Below, piece by piece: positions 18,996 through 26,936 of a stretch of 64,000 nucleotides of DNA; the stretch's first letter is position 1, and each line of letters begins with the position of its first letter. The DNA comes from a bacterium (lineage in GTDB: Bacteria > JAGOBX01): the NCBI GenBank assembly GCA_029551925.1, contig JAKPEO010000034.1, positions 30,196 through 94,195 of the forward strand, given 5' to 3'. The notes under the pieces are model-generated. The model had not been told where the DNA came from, did not search any database, and saw nothing but the letters and a program-made list of their open reading frames with translations. The translations under genes were made by a program, and so were the position numbers.

Positions 18996-19030
18996 TCTCA
19001 CAGAGCAGAGCCGCAGAGTTCACAAAAAAA
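18996..19030. repeat. degenerate CAGAG-type intergenic repeat
   Basis: TCTCACAGAGCAGAGCCGCAGAG followed by TTCACAAAAAAA. It is a relative of the repeat at 6664-6722 on the other strand. It is part of a gene-free stretch, 18877-19436, that holds only repeats and hairpins. Confidence 0.4.
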
Positions 19031-19037
19031 GAATAAG

Positions 19038-19062
19038 TATGTCAAGCATCTTGCTTGACATA
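19038..19062. repeat. perfect 11-bp hairpin
   Basis: TATGTCAAGCA (19038-19048), loop TCT, TGCTTGACATA (19052-19062). A short T-rich stretch follows, so it might terminate transcription, but it looks more like a REP-type dispersed hairpin. Confidence 0.55.
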
Positions 19063-19090
19063 TATTTTTATAGCATCGTAAAATACACCA

Positions 19091-19108
19091 CGCAAATTAA
19101 AATTTGCG
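19091..19108. repeat. 8-bp palindrome
   Basis: CGCAAATT, two A, AATTTGCG, followed by ACTACAAT. A short perfect inverted repeat inside the repeat island; no link to a gene. Confidence 0.45.
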
Positions 19109-19187
19109 ACTACAATAATGTAAAATAATCATATCATCAAATCAACCGCAAATAAAAAAAATATTTTCTTCTTCATGGCTTATTTTA

Positions 19188-19250
19188 ACTTCGAGTCTTC
19201 GTGTTTATTTTTTTTAAACACAAAGGCACAAAGTTAGACAAAGACTCAAA
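19188..19250. repeat. degenerate CTTCGTGT/ACACAAAGGCACAAAG repeat with nested hairpin
   Basis: GAGTC (19193-19197) pairs with GACTC (19243-19247), and inside it GTGTTTA (19201-19207) pairs with TAAACAC (19215-19221). The sequence resembles the CTTCGTGTCTTTGTG repeats dispersed in many bacterial genomes. Confidence 0.45.
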
Positions 19251-19278
19251 GAAAAAACGCAATAATAAAACTTATAAA

Positions 19279-19321
19279 AAAATCACTTTTATTCATTTTC
19301 ATTTATCTATTAAAAATTTAA
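19279..19321 (+). repeat. imperfect direct repeat, copy B
   Basis: About 42 nt beginning AAAATCACTTTTATTCATTT and ending ATCTATTAAAA, the partner of copy A at 18898-18940, in the same orientation. Confidence 0.45.
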
Positions 19322-19436
19322 TCGCAAATTTTAATAAATTAATTGACTATTTTGAATAATAGTGTTAAAATCACAAATCGAAAATTTTAAAATTTGGAAA
19401 CGGTAAAATATTAAGTAATTTATAATTTTGACAAAT

Positions 19437-20372
19437 ATGAACAGCAAGAAAAAAGTATTAATTATTAAATTAGGGTATTCAGAAACATTAGATGCAGAAA
19501 TCGGCAATACTTGCAGTTTAGGCGATGTATTGCGCACTACTGTTATTCTGCATATTTATAAAGATTATGATGTTACTTGGCTGACAGACGAAAAAGCACT
19601 GCAATTATTGCGCGGGAATCGTTATATCAAAAGAATTTTAACTTTTGATTTAATGTCCGTGTTATTATTGCTCGGCGAAAAATTTGATATAATGATAAAT
19701 TTAGAAAAGATACCGGGCATTTGCGCGCTTGCTGATAAAATTGACGCTTGGCAGAAATACGGATTTAGATTAGATAGAGATAAAGGCTCAGCAGAAGCGT
19801 ATGAATATTCGCAAGCGGCATTAAACATTGCCACCCAAGAAGACGAAAAAAAACGCAATAACAAATGCTGGCAAGAAATATTATTTGAAATGCTTAATAA
19901 AAAATGGACTAATGAAAATTATATATTATCTTATAAACCAAAAACAAAAGAAATATATGACATTGGATTTAATATGTATGTCGGGCCAAAATTTCCAATA
20001 AAACAATGGCCATTAGACAACTGGAAAAAATTAGCGAATAAATTAGAAAAAAAATACAGCATTACATATCAAGAAAGTTTAGACAATATTTACGGCTATA
20101 TTGACTGGCTGAACAAATCAAAATTAATAATCACAAATGATTCATTGGGGTTGCATATAGCGGCGGCATTGAATAAAAAAATTATCGCGCTCATTGGGCC
20201 TACTTCAACTACTGAAATTCCGCATTTGCCAAATATATTAATAGTCAAACCTAAAAAAAAATTAAAATGTATTCCGTGTTTTAAAGAGTATTGCAAATTA
20301 AATGATACCTGTATGAATTATATAGATGTTGATGATGTCGTTCAAGCGGTTCATAAAATTTTAAAAAAATAA
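19437..20372 (+). CDS. glycosyltransferase family 9 (LPS heptosyltransferase-like)
   Basis: About 311 residues, GT-B fold of family GT9. The N-terminal half starts VLIIKLGYSETLDAE and has SLGDVLRTT, the usual acceptor-side loop. The C-terminal half has the donor-site segment TNDSLGLHIAAAL followed by ALIGPTSTTE, and a KCIPC...C......CM cluster that is common in this family. The usual substrate is ADP-heptose in LPS core assembly, but the sugar here is unproven. I start at ATG 19437 (TTG 19428 is the longer option). A TATAAT at 19421-19426 ends 10 nt before this ATG and no ribosome binding site is seen. It is paired with the radical SAM gene 25 nt downstream. Confidence 0.8.
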   Translation: MNSKKKVLIIKLGYSETLDAEIGNTCSLGDVLRTTVILHIYKDYDVTWLTDEKALQLLRGNRYIKRILTFDLMSVLLLLGEKFDIMINLEKIPGICALADKIDAWQKYGFRLDRDKGSAEAYEYSQAALNIATQEDEKKRNNKCWQEILFEMLNKKWTNENYILSYKPKTKEIYDIGFNMYVGPKFPIKQWPLDNWKKLANKLEKKYSITYQESLDNIYGYIDWLNKSKLIITNDSLGLHIAAALNKKIIALIGPTSTTEIPHLPNILIVKPKKKLKCIPCFKEYCKLNDTCMNYIDVDDVVQAVHKILKK

Positions 20373-20397
20373 TTTTTTCAGCGAAATATTAAAAAAA

Positions 20398-21465
20398 ATG
20401 AAGCCAAAATTATTATTAGATTCGCATAAATTATTATGGCATCTTGATAGATTGAAAGATTGGCTTGACGGCAAACGCATCGCGCCGATACATATAGATA
20501 TGGGATTAAGTAAAGATTGTAATTTACGCTGTTTATATTGTTATGGTAAAGTCCAAAAATTAGATAAGTCAGTAATACCGCGCGAGCCATTATTAAATTT
20601 TTTGCGAGATGCTGCTGAAATAGGCGTAAAAAGTGTGGCTATGATAGGCGATGGCGAACCGCTGATGAATCCTGCTGTATATGACGCAGTAGATTGCGGC
20701 TATGATTGTGGATTAGATTTATCTATGGGCACGAACGGAATATTATTAAAAGATGATAAACTCCCGAAACTATTGAAAAAATTAGTATATTTAAGATTCA
20801 ATATCAGTGCGGCGGCACCGCAAGCTTACAGCAAAATCCATTTATGTCCTGAACGAATGTTTAATATTGCGATTGAAAAAATCAGAAAGTGCGTTGAGAT
20901 AAAAAAAAAACTGTCTTTAAAAATTACAATTGGTATGCAGATGGTGCTGATACCCGAATGCGCTGACCAGATTATACCATTGTCAAAATTAGGCGCGGAA
21001 TTAGGCGTAGATTATTTAGTAATTAAACATTGCAGCGACAGCGAAGACAGAGAATTAAATATCCCATTAGAGCAATATCCAAAATACGAGCGCGATTTAA
21101 AAGAAGCGGAACAGTATTCAAATGACAATTATCAAGTAATAGTAAAATGGCGTAAAATTATGGCGCTCGGTAAAAAGAAATACGATAGATGTCTTGGTAT
21201 TCCGTTTTTACTGCAAATTTCAGGAAACGGCGATGTCAAGCCGTGCGGTTTTTTATTTCCTAAAAAAGGTTATTTAATGGGCAACATAATAAAACAATCA
21301 TTTAAAGAAATATTTTACGGCGAAGAATATTGGAATGTTATAAAACATTTAGCAACTGACTTTGATGTGCATACTCAATGCGGCACCGCTTGCCGTCAAG
21401 ATTATATAAACGAATTTTTATGGAATCTTCTTTACAACAAACCTGACCATATTAATTTTATTTGA
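20398..21465 (+). CDS. radical SAM protein with SPASM-like C-terminus
   Basis: A 355-residue protein. The 4Fe-4S SAM-cluster motif CNLRCLYC sits at about residue 41 (MGLSKDCNLRCLYCYG), with a GDGEPLMN SAM-binding stretch near 85. The C-terminal part has a CLGIPF...GDVKPCGF segment and a later QCGTAC, as in SPASM domains binding auxiliary clusters. Such enzymes modify peptides, cofactors or sugars; no substrate can be inferred. It is encoded directly behind the GT9 gene, so an envelope-glycan modification is one possibility. The -35 box of the next promoter overlaps its stop codon. Confidence 0.8.
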   Translation: MKPKLLLDSHKLLWHLDRLKDWLDGKRIAPIHIDMGLSKDCNLRCLYCYGKVQKLDKSVIPREPLLNFLRDAAEIGVKSVAMIGDGEPLMNPAVYDAVDCGYDCGLDLSMGTNGILLKDDKLPKLLKKLVYLRFNISAAAPQAYSKIHLCPERMFNIAIEKIRKCVEIKKKLSLKITIGMQMVLIPECADQIIPLSKLGAELGVDYLVIKHCSDSEDRELNIPLEQYPKYERDLKEAEQYSNDNYQVIVKWRKIMALGKKKYDRCLGIPFLLQISGNGDVKPCGFLFPKKGYLMGNIIKQSFKEIFYGEEYWNVIKHLATDFDVHTQCGTACRQDYINEFLWNLLYNKPDHINFI

Positions 21466-21490
21466 TTTTTTATTAATTTTTTAGTATAAT
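21462..21490 (+). promoter_or_regulatory. sigma-70 promoter before the nucleotidase unit
   Basis: TTGATT (21462-21467), 17-nt spacer, TATAAT (21485-21490). The -35 overlaps the radical SAM stop codon. The leader is about 36 nt with AGGGA 9 nt before ATG 21533. Confidence 0.65.
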
Positions 21491-21532
21491 TTTTTCTTTA
21501 AAAATTTTAAATTTGTATAGGGAAAAATATTT

Positions 21533-23077
21533 ATGAATAAAAACCGCAATTTTAAAATCATAATGTTGGTTTTAGTATTTCAATTCATTTTTATTTTTAA
21601 TTTATTTGCCGAACAAGTAAAATTAACATTTTTTTATACTAATGATATACACGGAAATATTAAACCATATAATATTATGCGCCGCGATTTAGAAAAGCCG
21701 TTTTTAGGTGGCGGCTTCTCAATAATGAAAAAGTATATTGATGATTACAAAAAAAATAATAAAAACCGAATTATAATTTTAGTTGATGCCGGCGATATAT
21801 TTCAAGGCACGCCGGAAGGCGATTTGACTGACGGAACGCTGGTAATTGAGACAATGAATAAAATGAATTATACTGCCGCGACATTAGGCAATCATGAATT
21901 TGACAGAGGCGAAGATAAACTTTTAAAATTAATTGATAAAATGAAATTCGCCGCAGTATCTGCAAATATCACAGCGCCGTCAAAATCAAAACTAAAAAAA
22001 TATGCTATAAAAAATTTTAATAATAAAATCAGAATAGCATTTACAGGATTATTGACAACAGAAACAAAAAAAATATTAGGAGCCGGAGCATTAAAAAAAT
22101 TTGATATTTTAGATGAGATGAGTTCATTAAAAAATGTCTTGAATTTATTAAAGAAAGAAAAATACGATATGTTAGTATTATTGTCTCACTGCGGGACAGC
22201 GACTGATTCAGCGATAGTTTCAGAAATTGGCGATTTTGATGTGATATTCGGCGGTCACGACCATTCAGCAAAATTAGAGCCATTAATTGTGGAAAACAGA
22301 AAAACCTTGGTTTTTAGCACTTACGGCAGATTGTCGCAAATAGGGCAGTTAGAAATTGATTATGACAAAAAATCAAAGAAAATAGTAAACTTTAAAAATG
22401 CGATGATAGATTTAAAAGAAGAAATAGGTCAAGATAAAGCGCTTCAAAAATTTATAACAGAAAAAAGCAAAAATATAGATAAAATAATGAATGTCAAAAT
22501 TGGTTACAGTGAAATTGATTTAGCAAGAAATGCTGTTGACGACAGTTATTATTCCAGTTCTGTATTAGGAAATATTTTAACTGATGTATTGCGCGAAAAA
22601 TCAGGAGCGCAGATAGCGTTTTATAATAACAGTGGTATTAGGAGTTCGATAGCAGCAGGTACTGTAAAATTTCGCGATGCTTATCAAGTTGAGCCATTCG
22701 GCAATACAATTTATACAATGAAATTAAAAGGTTCTGATATTCGTCAATTTATTAGCGAAGTTTTAAATGACGCATATCATTCAGTTCAAATTAGCGGTTT
22801 AAAAATAGAATATTATCAAGATGCAAGCGATAGTAAATTTTATTTATCGAAAATTGTATTAGACAACGGTTCTTTGCTGAACGACGCCGAATATTATTTA
22901 ACTGCAACTCCAAATTATATAGGTGCTGGAAACGACGGATATCTTGTATTTTTGAAAGGTATCGAAAAAAAAGATTTATTGATTTCGATATTAGATTCGT
23001 TTGTCGAAAAATTAAAAAGCAACGAAAAATACAATTATGTTTTTAAAAATCGAATTGAATTTATAGGAATAAAATAA
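21533..23077 (+). CDS. secreted 5'-nucleotidase/UshA-family metallophosphatase
   Basis: A 514-residue protein with a signal peptide (1-26, cleavage after LFA). The N-terminal metallophosphatase domain has all metal motifs: TNDIHG, DAGD, GNHEFD, LLSHCG and GGHDH. The C-terminal 5'-nucleotidase domain (about 325-510) has NNSGIRSSI and GNDGYLVF substrate-binding stretches. It should hydrolyse nucleotides (or UDP-sugars) in the periplasm to nucleosides and phosphate. It heads a unit that also contains a CNT nucleoside transporter five genes later, a sensible salvage pairing. Confidence 0.9.
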   Translation: MNKNRNFKIIMLVLVFQFIFIFNLFAEQVKLTFFYTNDIHGNIKPYNIMRRDLEKPFLGGGFSIMKKYIDDYKKNNKNRIIILVDAGDIFQGTPEGDLTDGTLVIETMNKMNYTAATLGNHEFDRGEDKLLKLIDKMKFAAVSANITAPSKSKLKKYAIKNFNNKIRIAFTGLLTTETKKILGAGALKKFDILDEMSSLKNVLNLLKKEKYDMLVLLSHCGTATDSAIVSEIGDFDVIFGGHDHSAKLEPLIVENRKTLVFSTYGRLSQIGQLEIDYDKKSKKIVNFKNAMIDLKEEIGQDKALQKFITEKSKNIDKIMNVKIGYSEIDLARNAVDDSYYSSSVLGNILTDVLREKSGAQIAFYNNSGIRSSIAAGTVKFRDAYQVEPFGNTIYTMKLKGSDIRQFISEVLNDAYHSVQISGLKIEYYQDASDSKFYLSKIVLDNGSLLNDAEYYLTATPNYIGAGNDGYLVFLKGIEKKDLLISILDSFVEKLKSNEKYNYVFKNRIEFIGIK

Positions 23078-23094
23078 TTTTTTGGGGGTTATAG

Positions 23095-24648
23095 ATGTCG
23101 AGCGTAAATTCTAAAAAAATCGAGGAGTTAAAAGCAAAGCGTAAAAAGATTTTGGAGATGGGCGGCATTGAAAAAATCGAGAAGCGTAAAAAAACAGGGA
23201 AATTAACGGCGCGCGATCGTATAGAATATTTATTAGATGAAAATACTTTTAATGAAATAGATGCGTTTATTAAACATCGTTCACAAGATTTTGATATGGA
23301 CAAAACCGAAGCTCCTGCTGACGGCGTAATAACCGGCTATGGCTCAATTAATGGCAGAAAGGTATTTGTTTATTCGCAAGATTTTACAGTTATCGGCGGG
23401 TCATTAGGCGAAATGCACGCGAAAAAAATCTGTAAAATTTTAGATATGGCATTAAGTTATGGTTGTCCAGTAGTAGGCATAAACGATTCAGGCGGCGCGC
23501 GAATACAAGAAGGCATAGATTCATTAGCTGGATATGGCGAAATTTTTTTTCGTAATACCAAAGCGTCAGGCGTAATACCGCAGATATTAGCGGTAATGGG
23601 GCCGTGCGCGGGCGGCGCAGTTTATTCGCCGGCAATTATGGATTTTATTTTTATGGTAAATAAAACAGCGCAGATGTTTGTTACAGGTCCGCAGGTTATA
23701 AAAGCAGTGACTGGCGAAGATGTGACGATAAACGAATTAGGCGGCGCTATTACTCATAATACCAAAAGTGGCGTAGCGCATTTTATTGCGCCTGACGAAT
23801 ATAGTTGTCTTGATATGATAAAACAGATATTTGAATTTATACCATCAAATAATTTAGACGACCCTCCATTTGAATATCAAGACGAATTTTATTATGAAAT
23901 ACCTGAATTAAATGAAATTTTACCGGACGAATCGAACAAATCGTATGATATGAAAAATATAATTTTGAAAATAATAGACGATTCTGATTTTATGGAAGTA
24001 CAGCAGCATTTTGCTCAAACGATAATCGTCGGATTTGCTAAAATCGCCGGGCGCTCGATTGGAATAATAGCAAATCAGCCAAAGATAAACGCCGGAGTAT
24101 TGGATTATAATTCATCAGATAAAGCCTCAAGATTTATTAGATTTTGCGATGCTTTTAATATTCCGCTTATAACATTCACAGATGTGCCCGGTTATTTGCC
24201 CGGCGTATATCAAGAACATAACGGTATAATTCGGCACGGCGCAAAATTACTATATGCTTATTCTGAAGCCACTGTGCCTAAAATAAATATTATTATCCGC
24301 AAAGCGTATGGCGGCGCTTATATTGCGATGAGCAGTAAGCATTTAGGCGCTGATTTTGTCTATGCTTGGCCTACCGCTGAAATTGCGGTGATGGGACCGG
24401 ACGGCGCGGCTAATATAATTTTCAAAAACGAAATTAGCGCATCGGAAAATCCGATAGAGATGCGCAAACAAAAAATAGCAGAATACACTGAAAAATTTGC
24501 CAATCCGTATGTTGCTGCAGCTCGCGGATATGTAGATGATGTAATTGAACCAAAAGATACACGCAATAAAATAATTTCCGCTTTGAAGATAGCGCGCTCA
24601 AAACGCGAGTATCGTCCGACGCGCAAACACGGAAATATACCTTTATAA
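23095..24648 (+). CDS. acyl-CoA carboxyltransferase subunit (propionyl-CoA carboxylase beta / methylmalonyl-CoA decarboxylase alpha)
   Basis: A 517-residue crotonase-fold carboxyltransferase of normal length. It shows KLTARDRI near the start, the acyl-CoA site INDSGGARIQEG with oxyanion glycines, GPCAGGAVYSPA, and in the C-terminal half the biotin site DVPGYLPG and RKAYGGAYIAM. It transfers carboxyl between biotin and propionyl-/methylmalonyl-CoA. No biotin carboxylase or biotin carrier gene lies nearby, so it could belong to a sodium-pumping methylmalonyl-CoA decarboxylase or a dispersed carboxylase. GGGGG lies about 7 nt before the start; 17 nt after the nucleotidase gene. Confidence 0.85.
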   Translation: MSSVNSKKIEELKAKRKKILEMGGIEKIEKRKKTGKLTARDRIEYLLDENTFNEIDAFIKHRSQDFDMDKTEAPADGVITGYGSINGRKVFVYSQDFTVIGGSLGEMHAKKICKILDMALSYGCPVVGINDSGGARIQEGIDSLAGYGEIFFRNTKASGVIPQILAVMGPCAGGAVYSPAIMDFIFMVNKTAQMFVTGPQVIKAVTGEDVTINELGGAITHNTKSGVAHFIAPDEYSCLDMIKQIFEFIPSNNLDDPPFEYQDEFYYEIPELNEILPDESNKSYDMKNIILKIIDDSDFMEVQQHFAQTIIVGFAKIAGRSIGIIANQPKINAGVLDYNSSDKASRFIRFCDAFNIPLITFTDVPGYLPGVYQEHNGIIRHGAKLLYAYSEATVPKINIIIRKAYGGAYIAMSSKHLGADFVYAWPTAEIAVMGPDGAANIIFKNEISASENPIEMRKQKIAEYTEKFANPYVAAARGYVDDVIEPKDTRNKIISALKIARSKREYRPTRKHGNIPL

Positions 24649-24671
24649 AAAAACGGGGAGAAATTGAAATT

Positions 24672-25319
24672 ATGATAAATTTGCATTGTCATACTTATTT
24701 TAGCGACGGAATATTGGGTCCTGCAGAATTACTTACGCGCTGTATAAAAAAAAGATATCGTGCAGTAGCGCTAACTGACCATATTGATGAAAGTAATTTT
24801 GAAAATGTTCTAAAAAATGTAAAAAAAGTAACTGACGAATTTAATAAAAGTTTAAATTTTCGTGCGCTTTGCGGCGCAGAATTGACTTATGTTTTACCTA
24901 AAAATATTGATAAAATAGCGAAAGAATGTAGAAAATTAGGCGCTGAAATAATTGTCGTGCACGGTGAAACATTAGTAGAGCCGGTGCCAGAAGAAACTAA
25001 TATTTATGCGGCGCAATCTAAAAATATTGATATTATAGCGCATCCAGGTTTGATTTGCTCAAAATCTGTAAAATACGCAAAAAAAAATAATATTTCATTA
25101 GAGATAACTTCACGCAAAGGTCATTCTTTAAGTAATGGTTATGTTGCGAATATCGCGCAACAATATGATATTAATATGGTAATATCAACTGATGCTCATT
25201 GCCCAGAAGATTTGATAGATGAAAATTTTGCGATGCAGGTATTAATAGGCGCAGGCTTAACAAAAAAATCTATTATAAATCTTTGGAAAAATATGATCAG
25301 ATTAGCTGGATTAAAATAA
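24672..25319 (+). CDS. PHP-domain phosphoesterase
   Basis: A 215-residue stand-alone PHP domain. Metal-binding motifs appear in order: HCHTYFSDG (residues 4-12), LTDHID, VVHGE, IAHPG and STDAH. The family contains histidinol phosphatases and other phosphoesterases; the substrate is not evident. GGGGAG lies upstream of the ATG, and the gene is 23 nt after the carboxyltransferase. Confidence 0.8.
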   Translation: MINLHCHTYFSDGILGPAELLTRCIKKRYRAVALTDHIDESNFENVLKNVKKVTDEFNKSLNFRALCGAELTYVLPKNIDKIAKECRKLGAEIIVVHGETLVEPVPEETNIYAAQSKNIDIIAHPGLICSKSVKYAKKNNISLEITSRKGHSLSNGYVANIAQQYDINMVISTDAHCPEDLIDENFAMQVLIGAGLTKKSIINLWKNMIRLAGLK

Positions 25320-25328
25320 ATAAATAAA

Positions 25329-26078
25329 ATGGTTTGTGCTCAAATATCGATTGTTATACCTGTTTATAATGAGACACAGAGAATAGATAATTCATTATTC
25401 GAACTAAAAGATTATTTTTCAAATTTTAAATATGATTATGAAATTATTTTTGTTGATGACGGCAGCAGCGATAATACCGCTGAAAAACTCGAAAAGTTTA
25501 TAAATAATAATTTACTAAAAAAATTTAAACTATTGAAATTGCCTAAAAATTGCGGAAAAGGAGCAGCAGTAAAACACGGTATGTTGAATGCAATGGATAA
25601 TTCAGATTTATATTTTTTTATGGACGCTGATTTATCTACGCCCCTGAGTGAAATTAATAAATTTATTGAATATTATGAAACGCATAAAACTGATATTTTA
25701 ATTGGCTCGCGCAGTTTGGCTGATTCAAATGTCGTAGTGCATCAAAAAATCTATCGAGAATTGATGGGCAAGATATTCAATAAAATTTTGAAAATTTTGA
25801 TATTCACCGAATTTATAGATACACAGTGCGGATTTAAATTATTCAGTCCGCGCGCTCGTAAAAAAATATTTAAAAATTTAAAAATACAGAGATTCGCATT
25901 TGATGTTGAAATAGTATTTTTAGCGAAAAAATACAATATTTCAATTGAAGAATTGCCTGTGACTTGGGTGAATAAAGAAAATAGCCGCGTGCATATTATT
26001 AAAGATTCATTCAATATGCTTTGCGATGTAATAAAATTACAGATAAATTGGTTATTAGGAAAATATGAAAAAAAATAA
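25329..26078 (+). CDS. glycosyltransferase family 2, polyprenyl-phosphate sugar transferase type
   Basis: A 249-residue single-domain GT2 with VIPVYNE, FVDDGSSDNT, GKGAAVKHGM and MDADLST, then DTQCGFKLF and RFAFDVE. This pattern is typical of dolichyl/undecaprenyl-phosphate glucosyl- or mannosyltransferases (ALG5/DPM1-like). No membrane helix is present. It likely makes a lipid-linked sugar donor; GT-C enzymes such as the one at 60505 use such donors. It overlaps the next gene by 14 nt. Confidence 0.8.
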   Translation: MVCAQISIVIPVYNETQRIDNSLFELKDYFSNFKYDYEIIFVDDGSSDNTAEKLEKFINNNLLKKFKLLKLPKNCGKGAAVKHGMLNAMDNSDLYFFMDADLSTPLSEINKFIEYYETHKTDILIGSRSLADSNVVVHQKIYRELMGKIFNKILKILIFTEFIDTQCGFKLFSPRARKKIFKNLKIQRFAFDVEIVFLAKKYNISIEELPVTWVNKENSRVHIIKDSFNMLCDVIKLQINWLLGKYEKK

Positions 26079-26829
26079 TTTTTCAAAAATTTTAATTTTA
26101 TTTTTTTTGAGTTTTTTTATTTTATCATCTGCGTCTGAAAATTTAGCGGACGACGAATATTTTTTCGGACCTGGCGATATTGTAAAAATAGATTTTTTAG
26201 CTGTGCGTTATATGACTGCAACTTATACGATAGACAATTACGGCGAGATAATTTTACCGGTATTTGGCAAATATAAAATCGCTAATAAATCAATAAATTT
26301 TGTAAAAAACGAATTAATAAAAATGTATTCGGGACACTTAAAAAATCCTGAAATTGAAGTTATATTAGTCAAATCATATAAAAGCGAGCAATCAGAGCAA
26401 AACCGCGTATTTTTAGAAAAATTAGAGACAATCAAACACAATTATTTTTTGAGAAATTACGAAAGCGTGGTATCTGAAACTTTGAAATTACTTGATTTTA
26501 TTGTTGATACTACCAAACGCGATAAACAGGTTTTTGGCGGTAAAAGTTTAGAATTAGAAATTTTAGATTTTGATTATTCTCTAAAAAATGGATTTTATGA
26601 AATAAAAGGAAGACTCCGAAATAATGTTTCGGCAAAATATAATTGGGTAAAATGCTCGTTTAAATTTTATTCAGCAAATGATAAATTATTAACTGAACGC
26701 GAGCATTATTTAGTGCGCGATGTGCCGATTTATCAGACACAGATTGCGCCATTTGAATTTAAAGGCGTAGCGCATAAAGAAGCAGTGAGAATAAAATATG
26801 AAATTACTGATTTTAGGATAGAAGAATAA
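26065..26829 (+). CDS. exported protein with polysaccharide-export (Wza N-terminal) domain and FxLYD-like domain
   Basis: A 254-residue protein. A signal peptide (1-29) is followed by a Poly_export-like segment (FGPGDIVKIDFL, then TIDNYGEIILPVFGKYKI, about 32-115). A helical stretch leads to a C-terminal beta domain (about 170-250) with the pattern GFYEIKGRLRNN, a tryptophan and FKFYSANDKLL, as in FxLYD domains. Only the first part of a Wza protein is present; the helical barrel is missing, so it is not a complete export channel. Overlap with the GT2 gene suggests a joint role at the envelope. Confidence 0.6.
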   Translation: MKKNNFSKILILFFLSFFILSSASENLADDEYFFGPGDIVKIDFLAVRYMTATYTIDNYGEIILPVFGKYKIANKSINFVKNELIKMYSGHLKNPEIEVILVKSYKSEQSEQNRVFLEKLETIKHNYFLRNYESVVSETLKLLDFIVDTTKRDKQVFGGKSLELEILDFDYSLKNGFYEIKGRLRNNVSAKYNWVKCSFKFYSANDKLLTEREHYLVRDVPIYQTQIAPFEFKGVAHKEAVRIKYEITDFRIEE

Positions 26830-26936
26830 CAAAAAAAAATGGACATAAAAAATAATAATAGCAGACAGCAAAAAGATGTTAAAAATTTTAAGATTAAAAA
26901 ATAAAAGAAAATAAATTATTTAAGGAGGAATTTTTT

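Noticed and set aside
24672..25319. DNA polymerase X or Pol III PHP exonuclease
   Set aside because: Only a stand-alone 215-residue PHP domain is present, without polymerase domains.
26839..26904. 21-codon ORF (MDIKNNNSRQQKDVK...) before the CNT gene
   Set aside because: Lys/Asn-rich, no ribosome binding site, composition expected by chance in AT-rich DNA; not listed as a gene.
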